Assembly (NCBI RefSeq): GCF_900129395.1
Contig: NZ_FQVP01000004.1
Location: 62,001 to 126,000, forward strand
From: Pseudosulfitobacter pseudonitzschiae
GTDB taxonomy: Bacteria; Pseudomonadota; Alphaproteobacteria; Rhodobacterales; Rhodobacteraceae
Reading direction: 5' to 3'
Length of the DNA stretch: 64,000 nt
In this document: positions 9,734-18,904 of the stretch, piece by piece
Position numbering within the stretch: the stretch's first letter is position 1
Layout: each line of letters opens with the position of its first letter
Translations under genes and position numbers: made by a program
Notes under the pieces: model-generated
Database searches by the model: none
What the model was told of the DNA's origin: nothing
The model's input: only the letters and a program-made list of their open reading frames with translations

Positions 9734-10726
9734 ATGTATGCACAGATGGTGAAATCCACCGGCGAGGGGGTCCGCTCCCTCGACGAGATGGACCCGCAGG
9801 AACGCGCCTTTCAGGAGCGTATTGATGCAGGCGGCAAGATCGAACCAAAGGACTGGATGCCGGACGGCTATCGCAAGACGCTGGTCCGCCAGATCGGGCA
9901 ACATGCCCATTCCGAAATCGTCGGTCAGCTGCCCGAGGGCAACTGGATCACCCGCGCGCCCACGCTTGAGCGCAAGGCGATCCTGCTGGCAAAAGTACAG
10001 GACGAGGCCGGCCACGGCCTCTACCTCTATTGCGCGGCGGAAACGCTGGGCGTCACCCGCGACCAGATGACCCGCGATCTGTTGTCGGGCAAGATGAAGT
10101 ATTCGTCGATCTTCAACTACCCGACCCTGACATGGGCCGACATGGGTGCCGTGGGCTGGCTGGTGGACGGCGCCGCGATCATGAACCAGGTGCCGTTGCA
10201 ACGCACGTCTTACGGCCCCTACGCCCGCGCAATGGTCCGCATCTGCAAAGAGGAATCGTTCCACCAGCGCCAGGGCTTTGACATCATGATGAAGATGGCC
10301 CGCGGCACGCCCGAACAGAAGCGTATGGCGCAGGATGCGCTGAACCGCTTCTGGTATCCCTCGCTGATGATGTTCGGCCCGTCTGATGCCGACAGCGTCC
10401 ACTCGGCGCAGTCGATGGCGTGGAAGATCAAGATGAACTCGAACGACGAGCTGCGGCAGAAGTTTGTCGATCTGACTGCTCCGCAGGCCGATTACCTGGG
10501 CCTGACCATTCCCGACGAAAATCTGAAATGGAACGAGGAAAAGGGCGGCTACGACTTTTCCGAACCCGATTGGGACGAATTCTTTGACGTGCTCAAGGGC
10601 AATGGCCCCTGTTCGGTCGAGCGCCTGGAAGACCGCAACCGCGCCTGGGACGAGGGCCGCTGGGTCCGCGAGGCCATGCTGGCCCATGCCGACAAGAAAC
10701 GCGCAGCCAAACTCGCAGCGGAGTAA
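9734..10726 (+). CDS. paaA: 1,2-phenylacetyl-CoA epoxidase, catalytic subunit A
   Basis: A 330-residue ferritin-like di-iron subunit that epoxidises the ring of phenylacetyl-CoA with O2. Iron-binding helices show [10 protein letters not shown] and EESFHQRQG, the two E-x-x-H motifs that supply carboxylate and histidine ligands. Length equals the usual family size. It is the first of five epoxidase genes in the order paaABCDE, only 5 nt before paaB. The start ATG follows GAAAGGTTTGAACG. Confidence 0.97.
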   Translation: MYAQMVKSTGEGVRSLDEMDPQERAFQERIDAGGKIEPKDWMPDGYRKTLVRQIGQHAHSEIVGQLPEGNWITRAPTLERKAILLAKVQDEAGHGLYLYCAAETLGVTRDQMTRDLLSGKMKYSSIFNYPTLTWADMGAVGWLVDGAAIMNQVPLQRTSYGPYARAMVRICKEESFHQRQGFDIMMKMARGTPEQKRMAQDALNRFWYPSLMMFGPSDADSVHSAQSMAWKIKMNSNDELRQKFVDLTAPQADYLGLTIPDENLKWNEEKGGYDFSEPDWDEFFDVLKGNGPCSVERLEDRNRAWDEGRWVREAMLAHADKKRAAKLAAE

Positions 10727-10731
10727 CCGAT

Positions 10732-11076
10732 ATGAGCAGCCCTGAATCCAGCGCCTATGAAAACACCGAAGCCGCCCCGCACGGCGGTCCTCGGCGCACC
10801 GAATGGCCCCTGTTTGAGATCTTTATCCGTGGTCAGCATGGCCTAAGCCACCGGCACGTCGGGTCGCTGCACGCCCCCGACGCGGAGCGCGCCATGCAGA
10901 ACGCCCGCGACGTTTACACCCGCCGCAAGGAAGGTGTCAGCATCTGGGTCGTCGAGGCCAGCAAGATCACCGCGTCGTCCCCTGACGACAAGGGGCACAT
11001 GTACGATCCTGCGGATGACAAAGTGTACCGCCATCCGACATTTTTCGACATTCCCGAAGAAGTGGGGACCATGTGA
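10732..11076 (+). CDS. paaB: 1,2-phenylacetyl-CoA epoxidase subunit B
   Basis: A 114-residue small subunit that bridges the PaaA-PaaC heterodimers. Recognised by EWPLFEIFIRGQHGLSHRH near the start, the alanine-rich helix with DAERAMQNARDVYTRR, and VEASKITAS. It has an N-terminal extension of about 20 residues before the conserved core. Its TGA overlaps the paaC ATG by one base, so translation is likely coupled. Confidence 0.96.
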   Translation: MSSPESSAYENTEAAPHGGPRRTEWPLFEIFIRGQHGLSHRHVGSLHAPDAERAMQNARDVYTRRKEGVSIWVVEASKITASSPDDKGHMYDPADDKVYRHPTFFDIPEEVGTM

Positions 11077-11819
11077 TGGCCACCGACGCGCAATTGTTCG
11101 AATGGCTGTGCCGCATGGGCGACAACGCCCTGGTCTTGGGCCACCGCGTGTCTGAATGGTGCGGCCATGCGCCCGTTCTGGAAGAGGACATTGCCCTTGC
11201 CAACACGGCACTTGACCTGATCGGCCAGACGCAACTGTGGCTGGGATTGGCGGGCGAGGTCGAGGGCGCGGGCCGTGACGCCGACGCGCTGGCCTATCGC
11301 CGCGACGTGCTGGATTTCCGCAACCTGCTGCTGGTCGAACAGCCTAACCGCGATTTCGGCCACACGATGATGCGCCAGTTCCTGTTCGACGCATGGCACA
11401 TCGAAATGCTGAGCGCGCTCAAGGGACATGACCACGAACAGATCTCTGCCATCGCGGAAAAGTCGCTGAAAGAGGTGACCTATCACGCCGAACGTTCTGC
11501 CGACACGGTGATCGCACTGGGCGACGGCACCGAAGAAAGCCACACCCGCATGCAGGCCGCGCTGGACCGTCTGTGGCCCTATGTGGGTGAGATGTTCCTA
11601 TCGGATGACACCGACCGCGCCGTATGCGACCCCGCCCCTCTGCGCGCGGCGTTCGATGCGCGCGTCAACGCCGTTCTGGCCGAGGCAACCCTGACCCGCC
11701 CCGACAGTGATTTCGCCCACAAGGGCGGCAAGACGGGCGTGCGCCACACCGAACATCTGGGCCACATGCTGGCGGTAATGCAGTTCCTGCCCCGCGCCTA
11801 CCCGGACGCACAATGGTAA
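11076..11819 (+). CDS. paaC: 1,2-phenylacetyl-CoA epoxidase structural subunit C
   Basis: A 247-residue ferritin-like subunit that pairs with PaaA; in the family it has lost the metal site and is structural. Typical segments are GDNALVLGHRVSEWCGHAP, EQPNRDFGHTMMRQ and EVTYHAERSADTVI. The ATG at 11076 forms a TGATG junction with paaB; a GTG one codon earlier is possible. The end overlaps paaD by 7 nt. Confidence 0.95.
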   Translation: MATDAQLFEWLCRMGDNALVLGHRVSEWCGHAPVLEEDIALANTALDLIGQTQLWLGLAGEVEGAGRDADALAYRRDVLDFRNLLLVEQPNRDFGHTMMRQFLFDAWHIEMLSALKGHDHEQISAIAEKSLKEVTYHAERSADTVIALGDGTEESHTRMQAALDRLWPYVGEMFLSDDTDRAVCDPAPLRAAFDARVNAVLAEATLTRPDSDFAHKGGKTGVRHTEHLGHMLAVMQFLPRAYPDAQW

Positions 11820-12280
11820 CTGTCCAGCCTTCTGTCGCGGATGTGTGGGAGTGGTTGGATGCCGTCCCCGACCCCGAGATTCCGGTGATCTCGCTGGTGG
11901 ATCTGGGGATCATCCGCGATGTGGCATGGCAAGACGACACGCTGATCGTCACCGTGACACCCACCTATTCGGGATGCCCCGCAACGACGATCATCAACCT
12001 GGACATCGAAACCGCCCTGCGCGGCCACGGCATCGAAAAGCTTGAACTGAAACGCCAGCTTTCGCCCGCGTGGACCACCGACTGGCTGTCAGAAAAAGGC
12101 CGCGCCAAGCTGGAAGACTACGGCATCGCGCCGCCCCAGCCCGCAGGTGGCCCGCAGCAATGCCCGCACTGCAAATCGCAGGCAGTCGAGCGGATCAGCC
12201 AGTTCGGCTCGACCCCGTGCAAGGCGCAATGGCGCTGCACCGACTGTCTTGAACCCTTCGACTATTTCAAATGCATCTAG
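11813..12280 (+). CDS. paaD: PaaD, iron-sulfur assembly (MIP18/DUF59-type) protein for the epoxidase
   Basis: A 155-residue protein. The N-terminal DUF59 domain shows DPEIPVISLVDLGIIRDV and TPTYSGCPAT with its conserved cysteine. The C-terminal segment holds CPHC, a lone C, CTDC and a final C, probably binding zinc or iron. PaaD is needed for a working epoxidase and is thought to mature its iron centres. It overlaps paaC by 7 nt, is followed by paaE after 9 nt, and has the usual family length. Confidence 0.93.
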   Translation: MVTVQPSVADVWEWLDAVPDPEIPVISLVDLGIIRDVAWQDDTLIVTVTPTYSGCPATTIINLDIETALRGHGIEKLELKRQLSPAWTTDWLSEKGRAKLEDYGIAPPQPAGGPQQCPHCKSQAVERISQFGSTPCKAQWRCTDCLEPFDYFKCI

Positions 12281-12289
12281 GCTGACCCA

Positions 12290-13354
12290 ATGGCGCAATT
12301 CCTTCCCCTGACTGTCACCGACATTCATCACACGATCCGTGACGCGGTGGTTCTGACCCTGCAACCAGAGGACCCCGACGCCTTTGCCTTTACCCAAGGC
12401 CAATACCTGACCTTCAAACAGGATTTCGACGGCACCGAGCTGCGCCGCAATTATTCGATCTGCGCCGGTCTGGACGATGGCAAACTGCAAGTGGGCATCA
12501 AACGGGTGGACGGCGGGGCGTTTTCGACCTTTGCCAACACCCAGCTGAAGGTCGGTGACACCCTGCACGCCATGCCGCCCTCGGGCAGCTTTCACACCCC
12601 GATCGAACCGGACAAGGCGAAGAACTACCTTGGCTTTGCGGGTGGCTCCGGCGTGACCCCCGTGCTGTCGATCCTGCGCACGGTGATGACCCGCGAACCC
12701 GACAGCACCTTTACCCTGATCTACGCCAACCGCGCGGTCGGCACGATCATGTTCCGCGAGGAACTGGAAGACCTGAAAAACCGCTACATGGGTCGTTTGA
12801 CCCTGATCCACGTGCTGGAAACAGGCCAGGACATCGACCTGTTCACCGGCCGCGTCGATCAGGACAAATGCGCCGCCCTGTTCAAAAGCTGGATCGACAT
12901 CGGCAGCATCGACACGGCGTTCATCTGCGGACCCGAACCGATGATGCTGGCCATTGCCGACGCGCTGAAATCTCACGGACTGGCCGACGGACAGATCAAG
13001 TTCGAGCTGTTCAGCGAAAGCCAGAAGGGCCAGTTGGCCAAGCAGGAAATCAAGGAACGCGCCAAGGGTCAGGCAGGCACCAAAACCACAGTGATCATCG
13101 ACGGCACCGGCCACCAGTTCGAAATGCCCAAGGATCAATCGGTGCTGGAAACAGCACTGGCCAACGATCTGGATGCGCCGTTTTCGTGCAAGGCGGGCGT
13201 CTGTTCGACCTGCAAGGCCAAGGTGACCGAGGGCGAATATGAAATGCTGACCAACCACGCGCTGGAAGACTACGAGGTCGAGGCGGGCTTTGTCCTGACC
13301 TGCCAGTGCTATGCGCTCAGCGATACATTGGTTGTGGACTACGACCAGCACTAA
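12290..13354 (+). CDS. paaE: 1,2-phenylacetyl-CoA epoxidase, ferredoxin reductase subunit E
   Basis: A 354-residue reductase carrying electrons from NADPH to the PaaAC di-iron site. Order: an FAD domain with RRNYSICAG near residue 53, an NAD(P) domain with GFAGGSGVTPVLSILR near 118 and CGPEPMM near 212, and a C-terminal plant-type 2Fe-2S ferredoxin domain with CKAGVCSTCKAKV plus a later cysteine (LTCQC). All four cluster cysteines are visible. It is followed 12 nt later by paaZ. Confidence 0.96.
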   Translation: MAQFLPLTVTDIHHTIRDAVVLTLQPEDPDAFAFTQGQYLTFKQDFDGTELRRNYSICAGLDDGKLQVGIKRVDGGAFSTFANTQLKVGDTLHAMPPSGSFHTPIEPDKAKNYLGFAGGSGVTPVLSILRTVMTREPDSTFTLIYANRAVGTIMFREELEDLKNRYMGRLTLIHVLETGQDIDLFTGRVDQDKCAALFKSWIDIGSIDTAFICGPEPMMLAIADALKSHGLADGQIKFELFSESQKGQLAKQEIKERAKGQAGTKTTVIIDGTGHQFEMPKDQSVLETALANDLDAPFSCKAGVCSTCKAKVTEGEYEMLTNHALEDYEVEAGFVLTCQCYALSDTLVVDYDQH

Positions 13355-13366
13355 CAGGGGTTTCCC

Positions 13367-15382
13367 ATGCAACATGTACATTCTTTTGCCGCCGGTCAGT
13401 GGATTGCTCCGGGGGCCGGTGCGCGGTCCATTGCCTCGGCCATCACCGGCGACGTGATCGCAGACGCGGGCAACGATGCGCTGGATGTGCAGGCAATGCT
13501 GGCCTATGGCCGCGATGTGGGTGGTCCTGCCTTGCGCGCGCTGACGTTCCACGACCGCGCCAAAATGCTCAAGGCGTTGGCGCTGCACCTGCGCGAACAT
13601 CGGACCGCGCTCTATGATCTGAGCTATGACACGGGCGCAACAAAGTCCGACCATCAGATCGACGTGGACGGCGGCATTGGCACGATGCTGGTCTATGCCT
13701 CGAAAGGGCGGCGCGATCTGCCCGATGCGCATGTTTATCTGGACGGTGTGCCCGAACAGTTGGGCCGTGCGGGTGCCTTTATGGGCCAACACATCTGCAC
13801 CCCGCTGCAAGGCGTCGCGGTGCACATCAACGCGTTCAACTTCCCCGTCTGGGGCATGTTGGAAAAGCTGGCCCCGACCCTGTTGGCCGGCCTGCCCGCG
13901 ATCATCAAACCCGCCACCGCCACCTGTTATGTCACCGAAGCCTGTGTGCGACTGATGCTGGACAGTGGCCTGTTGCCTGCAGGCGCGCTGCAACTGGTGT
14001 CGGGCGGTCTGGGTGACATGCTGGACCATGTCGACTGCCAGGACGTGGTGACATTCACCGGCTCCGCCGACACGGCGCTGAAACTGCGCGGCAATGCCAA
14101 CATCCTGTCCAACAGCGTGCGCTTTACCGCCGAACAGGACAGCCTGAACGCATCCGTCCTTGGCCCCGACGCCGTGCCCGGCACGCCCGAGTTCGACCTG
14201 TTCGTCAAGGAAGTCCAACGCGAGATGACTGCCAAGGCGGGCCAGAAATGCACCGCCATCCGCCGCATCATGGTCCCGCAAGCCCACGAACAAGCAGTGA
14301 TCGAGGCGATATCGGCCCGACTGACCAAGGTCACTATCGGCGATCCGCGCGACGCGGCGACCGGCATGGGGGCGCTTGTCTCTGCCGCCCAGAAACGCGA
14401 TGTGCTGGACAAGGCCGCCGCCATCGGCGCCGAAGCAACCCGCGTGTTCGGCGACCCCGACGATTTTGCCATGTCAGGCAGCAAGGGCGCGTTCGTGCCG
14501 CCGATGCTGTTCCACTGCGCCGACCCCGACACCGCCACCCGTGTGCACGACACCGAGGCGTTCGGCCCCGTGTCCACCGTCATGGGCTACCGCGACCTGG
14601 ACCACGCGATTGCGCTGCTGAACCGTGGCCAGGGCTCGCTCGTGGCATCCGTCATCACCCATGACGGCGACGTGGCCCGCGCCGTGGCGATGGGCGCAGG
14701 CGCGTTCCACGGGCGGATCTATTTCAACAACCGCGACAGCATGGCCGAGGCCACAGGCCACGGTGCGCCCCTGCCCCATATGGTGCACGGCGGACCGGGC
14801 CGCGCAGGCGGCGGCGAGGAATTGGGCGGCAGCCGGGCGGTCATGCACTATTTGCAGCGCACCGCCATTCAGGGCAGTCCCGACATCCTGACCGCCGTTG
14901 GCAACCGCTGGGTGCCGGGTGCGACCGAACATGCGGACAAACCGCACCCTTTCACGCGCGTTTATGGCGATCTGGAACTGGGCGATACTTTCAACTCGCC
15001 GTCGCGCACGATCACGCTGGACGACATCGAAACCTTTGCGCATTTCACCGGCGATACGTTCTATGCCCACATGGACGACGCGGCGGCCAAGGCGAACCCG
15101 TTCTTCCCCGGTCGCGTGGCCCATGGCTATCTGCTGCTCAGCTTTGCGGCGGGCCTGTTCGTACAGCCCGACCCCGGCCCTGTTCTGGCCAACACCGGTC
15201 TGGACAACCTGCGCTTTATGAAACCGGTACAGGCCGGTGACAGCATCAAGGTGCGCCTGAGCGTCAAAGCCAAAACCCCTCGCAATAACGAATATGGCGA
15301 GGTACGCTGGCACGTGACCCTGACCAATCAGGACGACGAACAAGTGGCTGAATACGAACTGCTGACGATGAATGCCTTCTGA
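13367..15382 (+). CDS. paaZ: Bifunctional oxepin-CoA hydrolase / 3-oxo-5,6-dehydrosuberyl-CoA semialdehyde dehydrogenase
   Basis: A 671-residue fusion that opens the oxepin-CoA ring and oxidises the resulting aldehyde. Residues 1 to about 520 are an aldehyde dehydrogenase with catalytic Cys in AGQKCTAIRR and general-base Glu in FTAEQDSLN. That Glu is retained, unlike the Glu-to-Gln PaaZ2 variants linked to tropodithietic acid formation, so both activities are expected. The last 130 or so residues are a MaoC hydratase (HFTGDTFYAHMDD). paaX starts 11 nt before its end. Confidence 0.96.
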   Translation: MQHVHSFAAGQWIAPGAGARSIASAITGDVIADAGNDALDVQAMLAYGRDVGGPALRALTFHDRAKMLKALALHLREHRTALYDLSYDTGATKSDHQIDVDGGIGTMLVYASKGRRDLPDAHVYLDGVPEQLGRAGAFMGQHICTPLQGVAVHINAFNFPVWGMLEKLAPTLLAGLPAIIKPATATCYVTEACVRLMLDSGLLPAGALQLVSGGLGDMLDHVDCQDVVTFTGSADTALKLRGNANILSNSVRFTAEQDSLNASVLGPDAVPGTPEFDLFVKEVQREMTAKAGQKCTAIRRIMVPQAHEQAVIEAISARLTKVTIGDPRDAATGMGALVSAAQKRDVLDKAAAIGAEATRVFGDPDDFAMSGSKGAFVPPMLFHCADPDTATRVHDTEAFGPVSTVMGYRDLDHAIALLNRGQGSLVASVITHDGDVARAVAMGAGAFHGRIYFNNRDSMAEATGHGAPLPHMVHGGPGRAGGGEELGGSRAVMHYLQRTAIQGSPDILTAVGNRWVPGATEHADKPHPFTRVYGDLELGDTFNSPSRTITLDDIETFAHFTGDTFYAHMDDAAAKANPFFPGRVAHGYLLLSFAAGLFVQPDPGPVLANTGLDNLRFMKPVQAGDSIKVRLSVKAKTPRNNEYGEVRWHVTLTNQDDEQVAEYELLTMNAF

Positions 15383-16148
15383 TCCCTACAGCGCCGCGCT
15401 GAACATCCTGACCGCTACCGGAACACAGCGGGTGTGGTCGGTGCTGGTCAGCGTGTTCGGCGATCTGGCCCGCCACGAGGGCGAGGGCATCGACGGCCCC
15501 GTGCTGACCGCGTTGATGGCCGAGGCACAGATCAAACCCGAAGCAACCCGTGTCGCCCTGCACCGTCTGCGCAACGACGACTGGATCACCTCGGTCAAGT
15601 CGGGACGCACCAGCCACCACAGCCTGACCCGCACGGGCCGTCGGCTGAGCCTGGCCGCCAGCGCGCGCATCTACAGCACCCCCGTCGAGGCGGCCCAAGG
15701 CTGGCAACTGGTGCTGCTGGAAACAGCCACATCGGAATCCCGCGAACAAATGGAAGCGCAGGGCTTTGCCCCGCTTGCACCGCGCCTGTATATCGGCGCG
15801 GACACCGCGACCCCTCCGGCCGGTACGCTGGCACTGCCCGCCACCACCGCCCCCCGCTGGCTGGGCGCACAGTTCGAGCCCAAGGACCTGAGCCAGGACT
15901 ATGCCGCCCTGTATGAGCGTCTGGCGGCTCTGGATGCGCTGAAACTGGACGCCGCTGCACTGAGCCCCATCCAGATCGGCGTGCTGCGGTCGCTGATCGT
16001 GCATGGCTGGCGGCGGCTGGTGTTGAAACACCCCGACCTGCCCCCCGACGTCTATTCCGACGCATGGCGCGGCCACGACTGCCGCGCGCTGGTCACCGGC
16101 CTGTTGGCCCGCCTGCCCCGGCCTGCGCTGTCTGCTCTGCACGACTAG
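15372..16148 (+). CDS. paaX: PaaX-family phenylacetate regulator
   Basis: A 258-residue GntR-like repressor. The N-terminal winged helix is visible (VWSVLVSVFGDLARHEGEGIDG, VALHRLRNDDWITSVKSGR), followed by a PaaX-type effector domain with SRTSHHSLT and a C-terminal segment with WRRLVLKHPDLPPD. PaaX proteins repress paa genes and are released by phenylacetyl-CoA. It overlaps the end of paaZ by 11 nt, so it is made in the operon it probably controls (negative feedback). Confidence 0.93.
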   Translation: MPSDPYSAALNILTATGTQRVWSVLVSVFGDLARHEGEGIDGPVLTALMAEAQIKPEATRVALHRLRNDDWITSVKSGRTSHHSLTRTGRRLSLAASARIYSTPVEAAQGWQLVLLETATSESREQMEAQGFAPLAPRLYIGADTATPPAGTLALPATTAPRWLGAQFEPKDLSQDYAALYERLAALDALKLDAAALSPIQIGVLRSLIVHGWRRLVLKHPDLPPDVYSDAWRGHDCRALVTGLLARLPRPALSALHD

Positions 16149-16220
16149 GCAAAAGCGCAAACTGGCGCAAATACGCGGCATGTGCTTTCCCGCCGCCCAA
16201 TGCCGCGCTATAGCACTGGC

Positions 16221-16835
16221 ATGACGAATTATTTGCACACCTCGGATTTGCCCGACGATCTTGACCTTGGCCCTGTCGTCGCGATTGATTGCGAGACGAT
16301 GGGCCTGAACCCGCACCGCGACCGGCTGTGCGTGGTGCAGCTGTCTGCCGGTGATGGCAATGCTCACATGGTGCAGATCATGAAGGGCCAGACAGAGGCA
16401 CCCAACCTCTGCGCCCTGCTGGAAGATCCCGAAGTTCTGAAGCTGTTTCATTTCGGACGCTTTGACATCGCGGCCATGCTGAACACCTTTGGCGCGGTCG
16501 CCGCCCCCGTCTATTGCACCAAGATCGCCAGCAAGCTGGTGCGCACCTATACCGACCGGCACGGGCTGAAAAACCTGGCCCAGGAACTGCTCGGCGTCGA
16601 CATCTCGAAGCATCAGCAAAGCAGCGATTGGGGGGCCGCCAAGCTGACCGATGCGCAACTGGACTATGCCGCATCCGACGTGCTGTATCTGCACCGGCTG
16701 CGCGAGGCGCTGAACAAACGCCTGCTGCGCGAGGACCGGATGGACATCGCACAGGCTTGCTTCGACTTTCTGCCAACACGCGCCAAACTGGACCTTGCAG
16801 GCTGGCCCGACACGGACATTTTTGCGCACCTATGA
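16221..16835 (+). CDS. rnd: RNase D-like 3'-5' exonuclease
   Basis: A 204-residue DEDDy exonuclease. Exo I is IDCETMG, Exo II includes HFGRFD, and Exo III is YAASDVLYLH. It is much shorter than E. coli RNase D (about 375) because the C-terminal HRDC domains are absent, as in many alphaproteobacterial copies. It probably trims tRNA or other structured RNA ends, but the target is not known. The ATG at 16221 gives a natural N-terminus; the frame is open upstream. The stop overlaps the kdsD start by 4 nt (ATGA). Confidence 0.88.
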   Translation: MTNYLHTSDLPDDLDLGPVVAIDCETMGLNPHRDRLCVVQLSAGDGNAHMVQIMKGQTEAPNLCALLEDPEVLKLFHFGRFDIAAMLNTFGAVAAPVYCTKIASKLVRTYTDRHGLKNLAQELLGVDISKHQQSSDWGAAKLTDAQLDYAASDVLYLHRLREALNKRLLREDRMDIAQACFDFLPTRAKLDLAGWPDTDIFAHL

Positions 16836-17800
16836 CCACTGATACCCCCTTTGTCGACACGGGTCGCCGCGTCATCGCCATCGAAATGCAGGCGCTCAGC
16901 CAGCTGCACGACGCGCTGGACGCCAATTTCGCGCGCGCCGTTGACCAGTTGCTGAAAACCACCGGCCGCGTGATTGTTACCGGCATCGGCAAATCCGGCC
17001 ACATCGCCCACAAGATCGCGGCGACACTGGCCAGCACCGGCACGCCCGCCCAATTCGTCCACCCCGCCGAGGCCAGCCACGGCGATCTGGGCATGGTCAC
17101 CAGCCATGACGCGGTTATCGCCATCTCGAACTCGGGCGAAGCCCCCGAGCTTGCGGACCTGATCGCCTATACCCGCCGCTTTGCGATCCCGCTGATCGGC
17201 ATCACCAGCCGCCCCGAAAGCGCGCTGGGCAAGCAATGCGATATCATCGTCACCCTGCCCCGCGCCGAAGAGGCTTGTGGCACCGGCATTGTTCCCACCT
17301 CGTCCACCACAATGACGCTGGCCGTGGGCGATGCACTGGCCGTGGCGCTGATGGAACACCGCGCCTTTACCGCCGAGGATTTCCGCGGCTTTCACCCCGG
17401 TGGCAAGCTGGGCGCGCAACTGAGCCGCGTGGCCGACCTGATGCACAGCGGCGACGCGTTGCCGCTGGTGACCGAAGACACCGGCATGGGCGATGCGCTG
17501 ATCGAAATCAGCCAGAAAAGCTTTGGCGTGGTCGGCGTGACAGACGCCAGCGGCGCGCTGGTCGGGATCATCACCGACGGCGACCTGCGCCGCCATCTGG
17601 ACGGGCTGATGTCCCTGACCGCCCGCGACGTGATGACCGCAGCCCCCACCACCATCGGCCCCGATGCGCTGGCCGAGCAGGCCGTGGGCGTGATGAACAC
17701 CCGCAAGATCACATGCCTGTTCGTCACCGATCAAAAGACAGCGCCGACTCCGCTGGGCCTGTTGCACATCCACGACTGCCTGCGCGTTGGTCTGGGTTAA
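16832..17800 (+). CDS. kdsD: D-arabinose-5-phosphate isomerase (KpsF/GutQ family)
   Basis: A 322-residue enzyme converting ribulose 5-phosphate to arabinose 5-phosphate, the first step to Kdo. An N-terminal SIS domain shows TGIGKSGHIAHKIAATLAS and HPAEASHGDLGM. Two C-terminal CBS domains follow, with VVGVTDASGALVGIITDGDL and ARDVMTAAP. It overlaps rnd by 4 nt and is 9 nt from lptC, so LPS sugar supply and export are co-transcribed. kdsB, which activates Kdo, lies at 29640. Confidence 0.95.
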   Translation: MTTDTPFVDTGRRVIAIEMQALSQLHDALDANFARAVDQLLKTTGRVIVTGIGKSGHIAHKIAATLASTGTPAQFVHPAEASHGDLGMVTSHDAVIAISNSGEAPELADLIAYTRRFAIPLIGITSRPESALGKQCDIIVTLPRAEEACGTGIVPTSSTTMTLAVGDALAVALMEHRAFTAEDFRGFHPGGKLGAQLSRVADLMHSGDALPLVTEDTGMGDALIEISQKSFGVVGVTDASGALVGIITDGDLRRHLDGLMSLTARDVMTAAPTTIGPDALAEQAVGVMNTRKITCLFVTDQKTAPTPLGLLHIHDCLRVGLG

Positions 17801-17809
17801 GGCGGGGCG

Positions 17810-18406
17810 ATGGACTGGTATTCAAAACTGGTCGCCACGCTCAAGGTGCTGTTGCCCCTGATCGCCCTGGCCTTGCTGTCGACGCTGTTTTTGCTCTCGC
17901 GCACCGTCGATCCGGTCAGCACCATCCCCTTTGCCGACGAAGACGTGCGCGACCGCATGGAACAACAGCAGATCACCGGCCCGTTCTTCTCGGGCGCGAC
18001 CGAGTCGGGCGACAGCCTGTCGTTTTCCGCAGCCAAGTTGACCACCAGCACCAACAACCGCAACGAGGCCACCGACGTCACCGCCAAAGTGGACATGGTC
18101 GATGGCACCCGCATTGACCTGGTGGCCGATGTCGCACGGTTGAACCTGGTCGCGTCCAAGATGGACCTGTCCGGCAATGTGGTCATCACCACCTCGACCG
18201 GGTTCAAGATTGCCTCGGACGCGCTGATGGCCAATCTGGAAACGGCAACGCTGACCTCGCCGGGACAGGTACAGGCGCAAAGCGGGTTTGGCGACCTGAC
18301 GGCAGGACAGATGATCATGTCCGGCAGCCGCGGCGGTGGCCCGTCCCAATTGGTTTTCACAAACGGTGTGAAGCTGGTATACGATCCTAAACAAACAGAT
18401 GAGTAA
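17810..18406 (+). CDS. lptC: LPS export system periplasmic/membrane protein LptC
   Basis: A 198-residue bitopic protein that passes LPS from LptFG to LptA. A single N-terminal membrane segment (about residues 8-30) is followed by a periplasmic beta-jellyroll with repeated short strands, such as SAAKLTTSTNN and DLSGNVVITTSTGF. Length matches the family. Weak sequence conservation is normal for LptC; position directly before lptA and lptB makes the call firm. Confidence 0.9.
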   Translation: MDWYSKLVATLKVLLPLIALALLSTLFLLSRTVDPVSTIPFADEDVRDRMEQQQITGPFFSGATESGDSLSFSAAKLTTSTNNRNEATDVTAKVDMVDGTRIDLVADVARLNLVASKMDLSGNVVITTSTGFKIASDALMANLETATLTSPGQVQAQSGFGDLTAGQMIMSGSRGGGPSQLVFTNGVKLVYDPKQTDE

Positions 18407-18412
18407 ACTATC

Positions 18413-18901
18413 GTGAACGCATTCCGTGCCCTGTCCACCGCCCTGTTGCTGTGCTGCGCCGCGCCTGTTCTCGCACAAGGCACGAACGTCACTTTTGGTG
18501 CCATCACCCAGGACACGTCGCTGCCGGTCGAGGTGACTGCCGACAATCTGGCCGTCGATCAATCCTCGGGCACTGCGGTTTTTACTGGTAATGTGATGAT
18601 TGGCCAGGGCGAGATGCGCCTGACAGCGGCGCGGGTTCTGGTCACCTACAAATCGCAGAACGCAGGCATCGCCAAGCTTGAAGCAACGGGCGGCGTGACG
18701 CTGGTCACCGGCGAAGATGCCGCCGAAGCCGAGCGCGCGGATTACAGCATTGATTCGGGCGAGATTGAAATGTCGGGCAACGTGCTGCTTACCCAAGGCA
18801 ACAGTGCGCTGACGGCGGAAAAGATGTTCGTGAACCTGCGCGACGGCACCGCCCGCATGTCGGGCCGGGTCAAGACGATCCTGCAAACCGGAAACAACTG
18901 A
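18413..18901 (+). CDS. lptA: LPS export periplasmic bridge protein LptA
   Basis: A 162-residue periplasmic protein forming the LPS bridge to the outer membrane. The signal peptide ends near VLAQG (about residue 22). The OstA-type core has repeated beta segments: VTADNLAVDQSSGTAVFTGNV, then LEATGGVTLVTG, then MSGNVLLTQG. It uses a GTG start, 6 nt after lptC, and is 3 nt before lptB. Confidence 0.93.
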   Translation: MNAFRALSTALLLCCAAPVLAQGTNVTFGAITQDTSLPVEVTADNLAVDQSSGTAVFTGNVMIGQGEMRLTAARVLVTYKSQNAGIAKLEATGGVTLVTGEDAAEAERADYSIDSGEIEMSGNVLLTQGNSALTAEKMFVNLRDGTARMSGRVKTILQTGNN

Positions 18902-18904
18902 TCC

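Noticed and set aside
12089-14293. 734-codon open frame opposite paaD-paaE-paaZ
   Set aside because: It crosses three well-supported paa genes on the other strand and has no domain.
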